The notes beneath the pieces were generated by a model. It did no database searches. It was not told the DNA's origin and was given only the letters and a program-made list of their open reading frames with translations. DNA of 64,000 bases from Siminovitchia sp047228825 (GTDB lineage Bacteria > Bacillota > Bacilli > Bacillales > Bacillaceae_C): NCBI RefSeq assembly GCF_047228825.1, contig NZ_JBFEGN010000005.1, forward strand, positions 32,067 through 96,066, written 5' to 3'. The position numbers were made by a program, and so were the translations under genes. Positions 15,871-24,449 of this stretch are shown piece after piece (position 1 is the stretch's first letter; each line of letters opens with the position of its first letter).

Positions 15871-17637
15871 TTATTGGTTTGGAGAAAAATTCGCATGAAC
15901 CTGATTTTCCTCGTAAATCATGGAAACGATATCAGCGAACAGCTTATTGATCCCCCCTTCATTTGGAGGGACATCCAAATTGACAACTACAAGAGCATAT
16001 TTCGGATTGTCAAATGGAAAATAGCCTGCAAACCATTTATTGTGAAGCTGCTCCCCATCCTTCATCCTGGCTGTTTCGGCGGTTCCGCTTTTGCCTGCCA
16101 CTTCATAAGGCAGGTTTTGGAATACATTCCCGGTTCCGTTTGGCTCTGTAACGACCTTCCTTAAAAGCCGTTGTAGTTGGATCGCGGTATAGGGAGCCAA
16201 TTCCTCCCCTTTTAATCTCTTTTGGTCAAATTTGGCCATAACTGTTCCGTTCCCGTATTGAATTTCCGAGACTGCCTTGACAGTCATCTTTTTACCCCCG
16301 CGGGCAATTGTGGCCATCATGTTTGCCACCGAAACGGGTGATAAGCGAACCTCCTGCTGTCCAATCCCGGTTTGAAAAACGTAATTTCGGTCACGTTTGC
16401 TCTTTTCATCTGCAAATATTCTCCCTTCATCATGGCCAAATTGCCGAAAATGCTCTATATGGAAAAGTTTGTCTTCCCAAGCGACAGAATCGATAACACC
16501 CATTTTCCTGGCATATTTCTCCAACTTCGCCGGGTCTTCTTTAACCAATTTCCATGCGAGTTCCGCAAAGGCGATGTTGCAGCTTTGGGCAAAGCTGTCT
16601 TCAAAATTCAAATTGCCCAGTTGTCTGTTGGCGGCTTCCCCCCTGAGACCTTCATCGCAATGATATATTTCTTCTTCCTTGACAAGCCCTTCTTCTATTG
16701 CTGCAGCCGCTACCACTGTTTTAAACACCGATCCGGGGATGAGCTGCTTGAACATCCAATTCACCGAACCTTCATCCGAGTATGGGTTTTTCGGATTGAT
16801 ATGAGGCCGGGAGGCTGCAGCCAAAATTTCATTTGTCTGTACATCAAGCAAAATGGCCCCGCCTTTTTGAATGTAATGAAGATCAAGCAATTCTTCTATC
16901 TTTTCCTGATAGGCGCGCTTGATGGTTGTCTTCACTTGCAAAGGATAAAAAGGGTTTCCGTCTCCCGTATATTTTACCTGAATACCGAATAACGGGTGAC
17001 CGAGACCGTCCACATGGTAAACAAGTTTTGATTCTCGTTCGGGAAGCAAAAATTCATCAAAATGGTATTGCAAACCCGTAATTCCGAGTTTTATATTCGT
17101 TCTGTCCTTTTTTGGATAACGCCCTTTAAACATTTTTTCATTTTCACCGTAAACGCCGATAAACTGTCCGGCCAGCGGTTTGGCAGCGGGAAATTGTTTT
17201 TCCACGGCAAAAACACCCGGCACACGCAGACGTTCTATTTGTTTCTTTTGCTCTTCCGTCAATATGTATGGCTGGTCCAATCCGGCAACAAACGGTTCCT
17301 TGGCATTGGCCACCTGCCTTTCCAGTTCCGCCTGCGGAATATTCAATATCCGGGCCAATTCCCCGCTTTTCCAATCAATTGTGTTTATGAAAGGGAACAG
17401 TACGAGAACGGGTTTCTTTTCAACTGAGAGCGGGTTTCCCTCCGAATCCAAAAATTGTCCCCGCCCGTCATCAAGCACAAGCTCCAATGTCCGCTGTTTG
17501 ACACTTTCCTTGATCAGATTCACACGATGCTTTGAAAAATGCTCCGTCTGAAACAATTGTATTTCCATGAGCCTGCCCAGCAACACCGTAAACATAAAAA
17601 ATATGGCAATGGCCATCACAAGAATCCGTCTTTTCAT
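15871..17637 (-). CDS. pbpI: class B penicillin-binding protein (PbpI-like transpeptidase)
   Basis: A membrane-anchored D,D-transpeptidase that cross-links peptidoglycan. One N-terminal signal anchor (about 3-27) precedes a dimerisation domain and the transpeptidase domain. Its active-site motifs are SVFK near residue 303 (serine nucleophile), SCN near 355 and KSGT near 515. The 588-residue length matches B. subtilis YrrR/PbpI. The ATG at 17637 with GAGGTG upstream is chosen over one seven codons earlier. It is followed by yrrS and mtnN as in B. subtilis. No PASTA domains are seen. Confidence 0.93.
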   Translation of the reverse strand: MKRRILVMAIAIFFMFTVLLGRLMEIQLFQTEHFSKHRVNLIKESVKQRTLELVLDDGRGQFLDSEGNPLSVEKKPVLVLFPFINTIDWKSGELARILNIPQAELERQVANAKEPFVAGLDQPYILTEEQKKQIERLRVPGVFAVEKQFPAAKPLAGQFIGVYGENEKMFKGRYPKKDRTNIKLGITGLQYHFDEFLLPERESKLVYHVDGLGHPLFGIQVKYTGDGNPFYPLQVKTTIKRAYQEKIEELLDLHYIQKGGAILLDVQTNEILAAASRPHINPKNPYSDEGSVNWMFKQLIPGSVFKTVVAAAAIEEGLVKEEEIYHCDEGLRGEAANRQLGNLNFEDSFAQSCNIAFAELAWKLVKEDPAKLEKYARKMGVIDSVAWEDKLFHIEHFRQFGHDEGRIFADEKSKRDRNYVFQTGIGQQEVRLSPVSVANMMATIARGGKKMTVKAVSEIQYGNGTVMAKFDQKRLKGEELAPYTAIQLQRLLRKVVTEPNGTGNVFQNLPYEVAGKSGTAETARMKDGEQLHNKWFAGYFPFDNPKYALVVVNLDVPPNEGGINKLFADIVSMIYEENQVHANFSPNQ

Positions 17638-17690
17638 GGTAAAGCACCTCATCCCCATTGTTGCCGCGGAAACCTTGTGATAACCATTTA

Positions 17691-17780
17691 ATTTAAGAAA
17701 AAACGCTGAGGCGTTCTTTCGGAGAAGTGAGTGGTGAGAGGTTGGATTTGATTAAATTGGCAAACTGCCCATTTATACTT
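17691..17780 (+). repeat. dispersed intergenic repeat, copy R1
   Basis: Begins with TTAAGAAAAAACGCTGAGGC and continues through GGAGAAGTGAG, AGGTTGGATTTG and CTGCCCATTTATA. The same order of blocks occurs at 47955-48101 (two copies, opposite strand) and 53743-53840. The AACGC/GCGTT hairpin lies at its start. One frame reads RKNAEAFFRRSEW before a stop. It sits between greA and pbpI. Confidence 0.7.
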
Positions 17781-17796
17781 TGCTGATCTTCCAAAA

Positions 17797-17832
17797 AAAA
17801 CACGGCCCGCCATTTTTTTGGCTGCCGTGCTT
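17797..17832 (-). terminator. terminator after greA
   Basis: Minus-strand stem GCACGGC-GCC/GGC-GCCGTGT with a small internal loop, followed by a long T-run. Confidence 0.8.
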
Positions 17833-17835
17833 TCC

Positions 17836-18312
17836 TTATTTGATAGATACGATTCGAACCCTCATTTCACCGCCCGGCGTTTGGACGGTTACTTCATCAT
17901 CGACCTTTTGGCCGATTAAGCTTTTGGCAATCGGGGAGTCATTTGATATTTTTCCCTCAAATGGATCCGCTTCTGCACTGCCGACAATGGTATATGTCTC
18001 TTCATCACCATCGGGCAGTTCAACAAATGTCACCGTTTTTCCGAGCGTTACCAGATCGGAATTCAACTCATCATCCTCAATGATTTTCGCATTGCGGATC
18101 ATGTTCTCCAACGTGGTAATTCGCCCTTCCACAAAGGCCTGCTCTTCTTTCGCCGAATCATACTCCGAGTTTTCGGATAAATCCCCGAAACTCCTTGCGA
18201 CCTTGATCCGTTCGACGACTTCTTTTCGTCTTACAGATTTTAAATATTCAAGTTCTTTTTCAAGCTTTTCTTTTCCGTCTTTTGTCATAGGAAATACTTT
18301 TTCCGTTGCCAT
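17836..18312 (-). CDS. greA: transcription elongation factor GreA
   Basis: GreA binds the secondary channel of RNA polymerase and rescues backtracked complexes by stimulating transcript cleavage. The N-terminal coiled coil (about 5-75) carries the acidic tip pattern NSEYDSAKEEQAFVEGRI, and the C-terminal FKBP-like domain includes IVGSAEADPFEGKISNDSPI and GQKVDDEV. The start at 18312 has AAGGAG eight bases upstream and gives 158 residues, the standard length. In B. subtilis udk, yrrO and yrrN lie between greA and yrrM; here only about 150 bases separate them. Confidence 0.97.
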   Translation of the reverse strand: MATEKVFPMTKDGKEKLEKELEYLKSVRRKEVVERIKVARSFGDLSENSEYDSAKEEQAFVEGRITTLENMIRNAKIIEDDELNSDLVTLGKTVTFVELPDGDEETYTIVGSAEADPFEGKISNDSPIAKSLIGQKVDDEVTVQTPGGEMRVRIVSIK

Positions 18313-18378
18313 AACCCTCACTCCTTATTCATGTCATTTCCCTTTGTATCCGGGAAATGGTCCTTTTAATACATGACA

Positions 18379-18400
18379 GCGCGCCAAATGAATGGCGCGC
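18379..18400. repeat. GC-rich inverted repeat between yrrM and greA
   Basis: GCGCGCCA and TGGCGCGC arms enclose AATGAA. No T-run follows on the minus strand, so it is at best a weak terminator for yrrM or an operator-like site. Confidence 0.5.
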
Positions 18401-18472
18401 CTGCGTTTCCTGCCCATTTCTATATATTATCTATGCTATCGTAATATAAAAATGACTTTTGTTCAAGGAAAT

Positions 18473-19126
18473 TTACCCTGAACGGTGAAAACCGATTTTT
18501 TTGCTGACTGCAAGCCCGTCACCCACCGGAATAATGGTCGTTATAAAGTCTGTTTTTTCCATTAACGTCTGATTATATTCCTTCAACTTTTTTACAATTC
18601 CTTTCAGCCGTTTATTTTCAACAGATTCTTCTGCAACAAGTCCCTTGAATAAAACGTTGTCTGAATAGACACAACCATTATTTGTCAACAATTTGCTGTA
18701 CATGTTAAAAAAATTCATATATTGACCCTTCGCTGCATCGATGAAAATGGCATCGTATGGACCAAATGCCGCCGCCTCATCAAACAATTCCAACGCATTT
18801 CCCCCAAGCAATGCAATTCTTGCTTCCAGGCCTGCACGCTGAAAGTTTTGTATAGCTTCCTTTGCCCTCTGTTCATCCAGTTCAATCGTGACAATCTTTG
18901 TTGCAGGCAGGGCATAAGCCATCCTTAAAGCGGAATATCCGATCGCCGTCCCTATTTCCAATATTCGTGCCGGATTTTGGATTCTCATGATTTGAAGCAT
19001 GACATTGATGGACATTGGCTCCATAATCGGAACATTGTCTTTTTCGGCAATGCGTTCCAATTCCCGTAAAAGCTCATTTCTTGGAGGAAGAAAAGATTCC
19101 ACATATTGTCGGACTAATTCATTCAT
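18473..19126 (-). CDS. trmR: O-methyltransferase YrrM (tRNA 5-hydroxyuridine methyltransferase TrmR)
   Basis: A class I methyltransferase of the caffeoyl-CoA OMT type, 217 residues. The SAM loop is ILEIGTAIGYSALRMA (about 55-70); acidic and metal-binding residues are in IFIDAAKGQY and YSDNVLFKG. B. subtilis YrrM was shown to methylate 5-hydroxyuridine at the tRNA wobble position to 5-methoxyuridine, and the position next to mltG supports orthology. The hydroxylation partners usually found next to it are absent here. GGAGG lies before the ATG. Confidence 0.88.
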   Translation of the reverse strand: MNELVRQYVESFLPPRNELLRELERIAEKDNVPIMEPMSINVMLQIMRIQNPARILEIGTAIGYSALRMAYALPATKIVTIELDEQRAKEAIQNFQRAGLEARIALLGGNALELFDEAAAFGPYDAIFIDAAKGQYMNFFNMYSKLLTNNGCVYSDNVLFKGLVAEESVENKRLKGIVKKLKEYNQTLMEKTDFITTIIPVGDGLAVSKKIGFHRSG

Positions 19127-19142
19127 GGGAAAACCTCCGGTC

Positions 19143-20297
19143 CTAATCTCTTTTGTCTGTAATATATTTTGCCTTTAGCTTGTTATGCTCTTCCAATGTT
19201 TTGGCATAATGAACTTCCCCTGTTCCGTACTCCGCCAAGAAATAAAGATATTGGCTTTCGGCGGGGTTTAAGGCTGCCTCAATGGAAGATTCTCCCGCAT
19301 TGGCGATCGGGCCGGGGGGGAGGCCTTTCATTTTATACGTATTATACGGAGAATCGACCTCCAAATCTTTATACATTGTTCTTTCCTTATGCTTGCCCAA
19401 TGCATATAATACAGTCGGGTCCGTTTGGAGAGGCATGTCCTTTTGCATCCGGTTATGAAACACACTCGAAATAAGATGGCGGTCGGCTTTTTCAGTAGCT
19501 TCTTTTTCAATCAAAGAAGCCAAGGTAAGCAATTCATGAACATCCACCTTTTTTTCCGTCATTTTTTCATTATATTTGGCCACTACCCCGTATGTTTTTT
19601 TGATCATCGGATCAATGATTGATTCCAATGGCGGATTTTCTTCATAATAGGAATAGGTTGCAGGATACAAATACCCTTCCAGCGGATGTTTTATATTTTT
19701 GTGAAACATATCATCCGTCAGCAGTTCCGGATATTTTGCCTGGAACTGTTTGATCGTTTCTTGATCATCCAGCTTCTCCATAATTTCTTTCTTTGTGTAG
19801 CCGGTATGTTTTTCTATCGTTTCGGCAATTTGCTCCAATTGATATCCTTCCGGAACAGTAATTTTAAAAATCGCTTCCCGGGCCAAAATGCCCGTTTGCA
19901 GTGTTTTGGATATCTCGTTCAGTGTCATGGATGGCGCCATGTCATAAACACCCGCCTGAAAACCGGAAACATTATTCAGCTTTACGTAATATTTAAATAC
20001 TGTGGCATTTTTGATAATGCCTTTTTCCTTAAGCAGCTTTCCGATTGAAGTGGTTGACGATCCGATCGGAACCTCTATTTTGACGGTTTTATTGTTTTCC
20101 GGATCAACCGGTTTTAAGGCAGATTTGATATAAAATATGCTTCCCAGGACTGTTGCTGTCATCAATATAACCGTAATAAGGGCGATAATAGCCACTATTT
20201 TTCTAATGATCATCGCCTCATTTCTTCTTTCAAGCAAATTTTTTCTGATCAGTTCCGCCCTTTTTTCTTTATCCAGTTTTTGTGTCCCCTCTTGCAT
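19143..20297 (-). CDS. mltG: endolytic murein transglycosylase MltG
   Basis: MltG cuts nascent glycan strands in the membrane and helps set their length. The 384-residue protein has a basic cytosolic N-terminus, one membrane helix (about 29-51), a LysM-like region (IEVPIGSSTTSIGKLLKEKG) and the YceG catalytic domain. The catalytic glutamate is in LASLIEKEATEKADR, with HNRMQKDMPLQTDPTV and YNTYKMKGLPPGPIANAG downstream. GGAGGGG precedes the ATG. It is placed directly before yrrM, 16 bases apart. Confidence 0.95.
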   Translation of the reverse strand: MQEGTQKLDKEKRAELIRKNLLERRNEAMIIRKIVAIIALITVILMTATVLGSIFYIKSALKPVDPENNKTVKIEVPIGSSTTSIGKLLKEKGIIKNATVFKYYVKLNNVSGFQAGVYDMAPSMTLNEISKTLQTGILAREAIFKITVPEGYQLEQIAETIEKHTGYTKKEIMEKLDDQETIKQFQAKYPELLTDDMFHKNIKHPLEGYLYPATYSYYEENPPLESIIDPMIKKTYGVVAKYNEKMTEKKVDVHELLTLASLIEKEATEKADRHLISSVFHNRMQKDMPLQTDPTVLYALGKHKERTMYKDLEVDSPYNTYKMKGLPPGPIANAGESSIEAALNPAESQYLYFLAEYGTGEVHYAKTLEEHNKLKAKYITDKRD

Positions 20298-20393
20298 AGA
20301 CGGGAATCCCCTCCCGGTATTCTGTCTTATATACCTTTTCTATTATACAATAATTATGGAATTTTTCATTTTTAACGCGATAAAAAATGAATA

Positions 20394-20421
20394 AAACCGA
20401 CCCCGGTAACGGGATCGGTTT
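20394..20421 (-). terminator. terminator after yrzB
   Basis: Minus-strand AACCGATCCCG and CGGGGTCGGTT arms around TTAC are followed by TTTATT. Confidence 0.82.
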
Positions 20422-20434
20422 GTCATGGAAAAAT

Positions 20435-20719
20435 TTACTCTTCATCTTCAGCCAAAAAAGTGTTGAGCATTTCTTCGATCATATCCCATTCTTCTTCGGT
20501 TTCAATGGGCTGCAGGCTTCCTTCTTCGCCTTCTTCATTCGGAATAAAGGCGGAAGCATGAATTTCAATTTCATCATCTTCGTCCTCGTCGGCGCCTGCC
20601 GGAAAATACAATACATATGACTTATTAAATTCATCGGAGTCAAATGTAAAAAGGATTTCATGCAATTCTTCATTTCCTTGTTCATCTACGACAGTAAAAT
20701 ATTTTTCATCCATTTCCAT
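20435..20719 (-). CDS. yrzB: DUF1292 family protein YrzB
   Basis: A 94-residue, strongly acidic DUF1292 protein: EKYFTVVDEQGNEELHEILFTF, then KSYVLYFPAG and a run of Asp/Glu, ending EEWDMIEEMLNTFL. Found next to ruvX and ireB in most Firmicutes; its function is unknown. GAGGTG precedes the ATG. Last gene of ireB-ruvX-yrzB. Confidence 0.93.
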   Translation of the reverse strand: MEMDEKYFTVVDEQGNEELHEILFTFDSDEFNKSYVLYFPAGADEDEDDEIEIHASAFIPNEEGEEGSLQPIETEEEWDMIEEMLNTFLAEDEE

Positions 20720-20728
20720 TTTTTCACC

Positions 20729-21148
20729 TCATTTTTGTTGGCTGTCCAAGAAACTTTGCAGGATCATGGCTGCCGCCATCTTATCGATGACTTTTTTTCT
20801 TTTCTTTCTGCTTACATCCGCTTCAAGCAATACTCGTTCGGCGGCTATCGTACTCAGGCGTTCATCCCAGAGCAGTACCGGGAGTTGAAACTTTTTGGCG
20901 AGAAGATCAGCATAGGCCATGGAGGCCTCGCCACGCGGCCCAATCGTGTTATTCATATTTTTTGGCAGGCCCACAATGATTTTCTCGACACCGTATTCTC
21001 TTATAATTTCACCAATCCGCTTGAATCCAAACATTTTTTTTTCTTCATTAATCGATATTGTTTCAACTCCCTGGGCAGTCCAGCCCATTTCGTCACTAAT
21101 GGCCACTCCCACCGTCCTGGAACCAACATCAAGGCCCATCATGCGCAT
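20729..21148 (-). CDS. ruvX: Holliday junction resolvase-like protein RuvX/YqgF
   Basis: An RNase H-like fold protein of 139 residues: the first acidic residue is in MGLDVGSRTVGVAISDE, the second glutamate region in IIVGLPKNMNNTIG, and WDERLSTIAAERVLLE carries later conserved acidic positions. Family members have been linked to Holliday junction cleavage and to 16S rRNA 5'-end processing. The start overlaps the ireB stop by one base, showing coupling. Confidence 0.94.
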   Translation of the reverse strand: MRMMGLDVGSRTVGVAISDEMGWTAQGVETISINEEKKMFGFKRIGEIIREYGVEKIIVGLPKNMNNTIGPRGEASMAYADLLAKKFQLPVLLWDERLSTIAAERVLLEADVSRKKRKKVIDKMAAAMILQSFLDSQQK

Positions 21149-21417
21149 TATTTTTCCTCGCGATGTTGAGATAAATATGATTTGACCAGCTCTTCAATAA
21201 TCTCGTCCCGTTCCAGCTTTCTCATAAGATTCCGTGCGTCATGATGCCTTGGAATATAGGCCGGATCCCCGGAAAGCAAATATCCGACGATTTGGTTAAT
21301 GGGGTTATATCCTTTCTCCTGAAGCGCCCTGTACACATGGAGCAAAACCCCTTTTACATCATGGTCCATCGGATCTTCTTGAAAATTGAACCTCATCGTT
21401 TCGTCAAAAGAGCCCAT
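21148..21417 (-). CDS. ireB: IreB family regulatory phosphoprotein (DUF965)
   Basis: An 89-residue DUF965 protein: ETMRFNFQEDPMDHDVKGVL, then GYNPINQIVGYLLSGDPAYI and a basic, Arg-rich end. In Enterococcus IreB is phosphorylated by the Ser/Thr kinase IreK and controls cephalosporin resistance; in bacilli the role is less clear. GAGGTG precedes the ATG. It lies between alaS and ruvX as in B. subtilis (yrzL). Confidence 0.93.
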   Translation of the reverse strand: MGSFDETMRFNFQEDPMDHDVKGVLLHVYRALQEKGYNPINQIVGYLLSGDPAYIPRHHDARNLMRKLERDEIIEELVKSYLSQHREEK

Positions 21418-21488
21418 TTTTACAACACCTCTTTCATGCGGCCGTTCACGAATGACCTGTCTTCATTGTACATGATTTCGACTTGGAA

Positions 21489-24116
21489 TCAAATGGATTT
21501 TATCCAATCACCGACGAAAGATAAAGCCTCGTCCAATTGGCCGGGATTTTTCCCTCCTGCCTGGGCCATGTCGGGCCGTCCCCCGCCTCCGCCGCCGCAG
21601 CGGGCAGCCACTTCTTTGACAAGTTTTCCGGCATGGTATTTATTAGTCAAATCCTTCGTAACGGCGGCAATAAGGTTTACTTTGCCGTTTTGGACAGATC
21701 CCAGTACAACGATACCGGATCCGATTTGCCCCTTCAGGTCGTCAGCCATGCTTCTTAGTGTGTTCATGTCGGCACCCTGCACCTTGCTGGCGATCACTTT
21801 GATGCCGTCTATTTCAGTTGCCTGTCCAAGCAAACTTCCAGCCTCCAGATGGGCCAGTTTATCCGAAAGGGATTCATTTTCTCGCTGAAGCTCTTTTAGT
21901 TCGTTTAACAAATTTTGGGTTCTTTCCTCAACATTGTTCGGCTTTATTTTCAGCATGTCGGCCACCATGCGAAGCTTCCTTAATTGCCCGCTCATGAAGC
22001 GGTACGCATGTTCGCCTGTCACGGCTTCAATTCTTCTGATTCCGGCGCCAATTCCGCTTTCAGCAACAATTTTAAACAGTCCAATTTCAGCTGTATTGGA
22101 TACGTGGCAGCCGCCGCATAATTCCAGGCTGTCTCCGGCCTGGACAACCCGGACGGTCTCTCCGTATTTTTCGCCAAAAAGGGCCATCGCTCCCATCTTC
22201 TTTGCTTCTTCCAAACTTTTATAAGAAATGTTGACAGGGTGATTGGACCAAATGTTTTCATTGACGATCGCTTCAACTTTTTCCAGCTCTTCTTCCGTAA
22301 TTGCCCCAAAATGGGAAAAATCGAAGCGGAGGCGGTCAGGCCCCACATAGGAGCCCGCCTGGTTGACATGTTCGCCCAGAACATCCTTTAGCGCCTTGTG
22401 CAAAAGGTGAGTCGCAGTATGGTTTTTAATCACCTTCCGCCTCATTTGCTCATCAACCGCGGCGACCACCTCATCTCCTTTTTTGAGTGTCCCTTCTTCT
22501 ATGAACCCGGTGTGAAGATGCTGTCCGTTCGGTGCCTTTTTTACTTCAGATATTTTCACTTTCAGGCCTTTCCCGACAACCGTTCCTTCATCGGCAATTT
22601 GCCCGCCGCTTTCTGCGTAAAACGGCGTTTCTTTTAAAATAATTTGGACGGTTTCCCCTGCATCGGCTTCAGTAACAAGCTCACCCTCTTTCACAATCGC
22701 TTCAACGACTGAGTTCACTTGAAGCGTATCATAGCCGATAAATGCGCTTTGTACCTTCAGTTCGCCAAGGACCCCGCTTTGGACCTGCATGGAATCGGCT
22801 TCCTGGCGGGCAGACCGGGCTCTTTCCCTCTGTTTTGCCATCGCCTTTTCAAAGCCTTCATGATCAACCTGCATCTGCTCTTCTGCTGCATACTCTTCCG
22901 TCAATTCCAACGGAAACCCATACGTGTCATACAATCTGAATACTTGATCTCCGGGAATCGTGTCTCTTCCTTCGGCTTTCGCCTTTTTAATGAAAGAGGC
23001 AAGTATCTCCAAACCTTCATTCAATGTTTCGTGGAAGCGCTCCTCTTCATTTTTAATGACGCGTTGAATAAAATCGGCATTTTTTAATACGTCCGGGTAG
23101 TAATCTTTCATGATTTCGCCAACAATGGGTGCAAGCTTGTACATAAACGGTCTATGAATGCTGATTTCCTTACCGTAGCGGACTGCCCTGCGCAGCAGCC
23201 TTCTTAACACGTATCCTCTCCCCTCATTGGAAGGAAGCGCACCGTCGGATACGGCAAAAGTAACTGTCCGGACATGATCTGCGATCACCTTGAAGGCGGT
23301 ATCCTGTTTTTCCATTTTCCCATATGTCTGCCCGGAAATTTTTTCGGTTTCCCGAATGATCGGCATAAACAAGTCCGTGTCAAAGTTTGTCGGCACGTTT
23401 TGAACAACGGATGCCATCCGCTCAAGCCCCATTCCCGTATCTATATTTTTCTTTGGAAGCGGGGTATAGGTCCCATCGGGATTGTGGTTGAATTGGGAAA
23501 AAACCAAATTCCAGATTTCCAGGTATCGCTCGTTCTCTCCACCCGGATATAATTCCGGATCATTTGGATCATCTCCGTATTCCGGCCCCCGGTCATAAAA
23601 GATCTCGGAGTTTGGACCGCTCGGCCCTTCACCGATATCCCAAAAATTTTCTTTCAGGCGGATGATTCTTTCCTTCGGCAAACCGATAAGTTTGTTCCAA
23701 ATTTCAAATGCTTCATCATCTTCCGGATGGATCGTTACAGACAGTTTATCACTGTCAAATCCGATCCACCTGGTGCTCGTCAAAAACTCCCACGCCCATT
23801 CAATCGCTTCTTTTTTAAAATAATCTCCAATCGAAAAATTCCCGAGCATTTCAAAAAATGTGTGGTGTCTCGCCGTTTTCCCGACATTTTCAATATCATT
23901 CGTCCGAATGGCTTTTTGGGCGTTGACAATTCGCGGATTTTCAGGAATTTCCCTGCCGTCGAAATATTTTTTTAAAGTCGCCACCCCGCTGTTGATCCAA
24001 AGCAAGGACGGGTCGTCATGGGGGATGAGAGAAGCACTTGGCTCCACTTTATGGCCTTTCTCTTTGAAAAAATCCAGATACATTTGCCTTATTTGAGTTC
24101 CGGTTAGCATGTTCAT
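21489..24116 (-). CDS. alaS: alanine--tRNA ligase
   Basis: AlaRS charges tRNA-Ala and edits mischarged Ser or Gly. The 875-residue protein has a class II catalytic core (LTGTQIRQMYLDFFKEKGH, FEMLGNFSIGDYFK), a tRNA-recognition domain and the editing domain with zinc motif HTATHLLHKAL plus CGGCH. A C-Ala domain ends in CGGGGGGRPDMAQAGG. The ATG at 24116 has GGGAGG eight bases upstream. A T-box leader with a GCU specifier controls it. Confidence 0.97.
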   Translation of the reverse strand: MNMLTGTQIRQMYLDFFKEKGHKVEPSASLIPHDDPSLLWINSGVATLKKYFDGREIPENPRIVNAQKAIRTNDIENVGKTARHHTFFEMLGNFSIGDYFKKEAIEWAWEFLTSTRWIGFDSDKLSVTIHPEDDEAFEIWNKLIGLPKERIIRLKENFWDIGEGPSGPNSEIFYDRGPEYGDDPNDPELYPGGENERYLEIWNLVFSQFNHNPDGTYTPLPKKNIDTGMGLERMASVVQNVPTNFDTDLFMPIIRETEKISGQTYGKMEKQDTAFKVIADHVRTVTFAVSDGALPSNEGRGYVLRRLLRRAVRYGKEISIHRPFMYKLAPIVGEIMKDYYPDVLKNADFIQRVIKNEEERFHETLNEGLEILASFIKKAKAEGRDTIPGDQVFRLYDTYGFPLELTEEYAAEEQMQVDHEGFEKAMAKQRERARSARQEADSMQVQSGVLGELKVQSAFIGYDTLQVNSVVEAIVKEGELVTEADAGETVQIILKETPFYAESGGQIADEGTVVGKGLKVKISEVKKAPNGQHLHTGFIEEGTLKKGDEVVAAVDEQMRRKVIKNHTATHLLHKALKDVLGEHVNQAGSYVGPDRLRFDFSHFGAITEEELEKVEAIVNENIWSNHPVNISYKSLEEAKKMGAMALFGEKYGETVRVVQAGDSLELCGGCHVSNTAEIGLFKIVAESGIGAGIRRIEAVTGEHAYRFMSGQLRKLRMVADMLKIKPNNVEERTQNLLNELKELQRENESLSDKLAHLEAGSLLGQATEIDGIKVIASKVQGADMNTLRSMADDLKGQIGSGIVVLGSVQNGKVNLIAAVTKDLTNKYHAGKLVKEVAARCGGGGGGRPDMAQAGGKNPGQLDEALSFVGDWIKSI

Positions 24117-24146
24117 GGTAAAACCTCCCAATCGATTTTTAAAAAT

Positions 24147-24405
24147 AAAAAAAACTCCTCCCCATCCAGGGGCGAAGCTTCGTCACGGTACCACCCTGAT
24201 TATCAAAACAATTCATTTGATTTGATATCTCTTGGTACCTTAACGCGGTTTACGGCAGGGATTAGCTGCTCTCAGGATTGGCTCATTGTTGCCCTTCATC
24301 CGGAATCTCTTTCAGCCTCGGAAATTCCTCTCTTATGCAGATCTCGCCTGCTTGGATGGACAGCAACATGAATGGATCCATCATAGATTTTTCATTATTG
24401 TTATT
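24147..24405 (-). promoter_or_regulatory. T-box riboswitch (alanine) upstream of alaS
   Basis: The minus-strand leader carries the T-box core AGGGTGGTACCGTG (24184-24197), which pairs with the acceptor end of uncharged tRNA. A GCU specifier codon lies in a GAGGCUGAAAG context (24314-24316). A C-rich/G-rich terminator stem with T-run ends near 24147. Confidence 0.9.
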
Positions 24406-24411
24406 ACAGAA

Positions 24412-24441
24412 ATTATAGGAAATGAATGAACGCTTTGTCAA
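24412..24441 (-). promoter_or_regulatory. sigma-A promoter of the alaS T-box leader
   Basis: Minus-strand TTGACA (24436-24441) and TATAAT (24412-24417), both consensus, are 18 bases apart. The predicted start is about 24405. Confidence 0.8.
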
Positions 24442-24449
24442 TCATGACT

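Noticed and set aside
16372..16992. 206-codon plus-strand frame inside pbpI
   Set aside because: Fully antisense to a gene with all transpeptidase motifs; no family features.
21241..21888. 215-codon plus-strand open frame opposite ireB and alaS
   Set aside because: Antisense to well supported genes; no ribosome site, low-complexity Ser/Pro/Phe composition typical of shadows.
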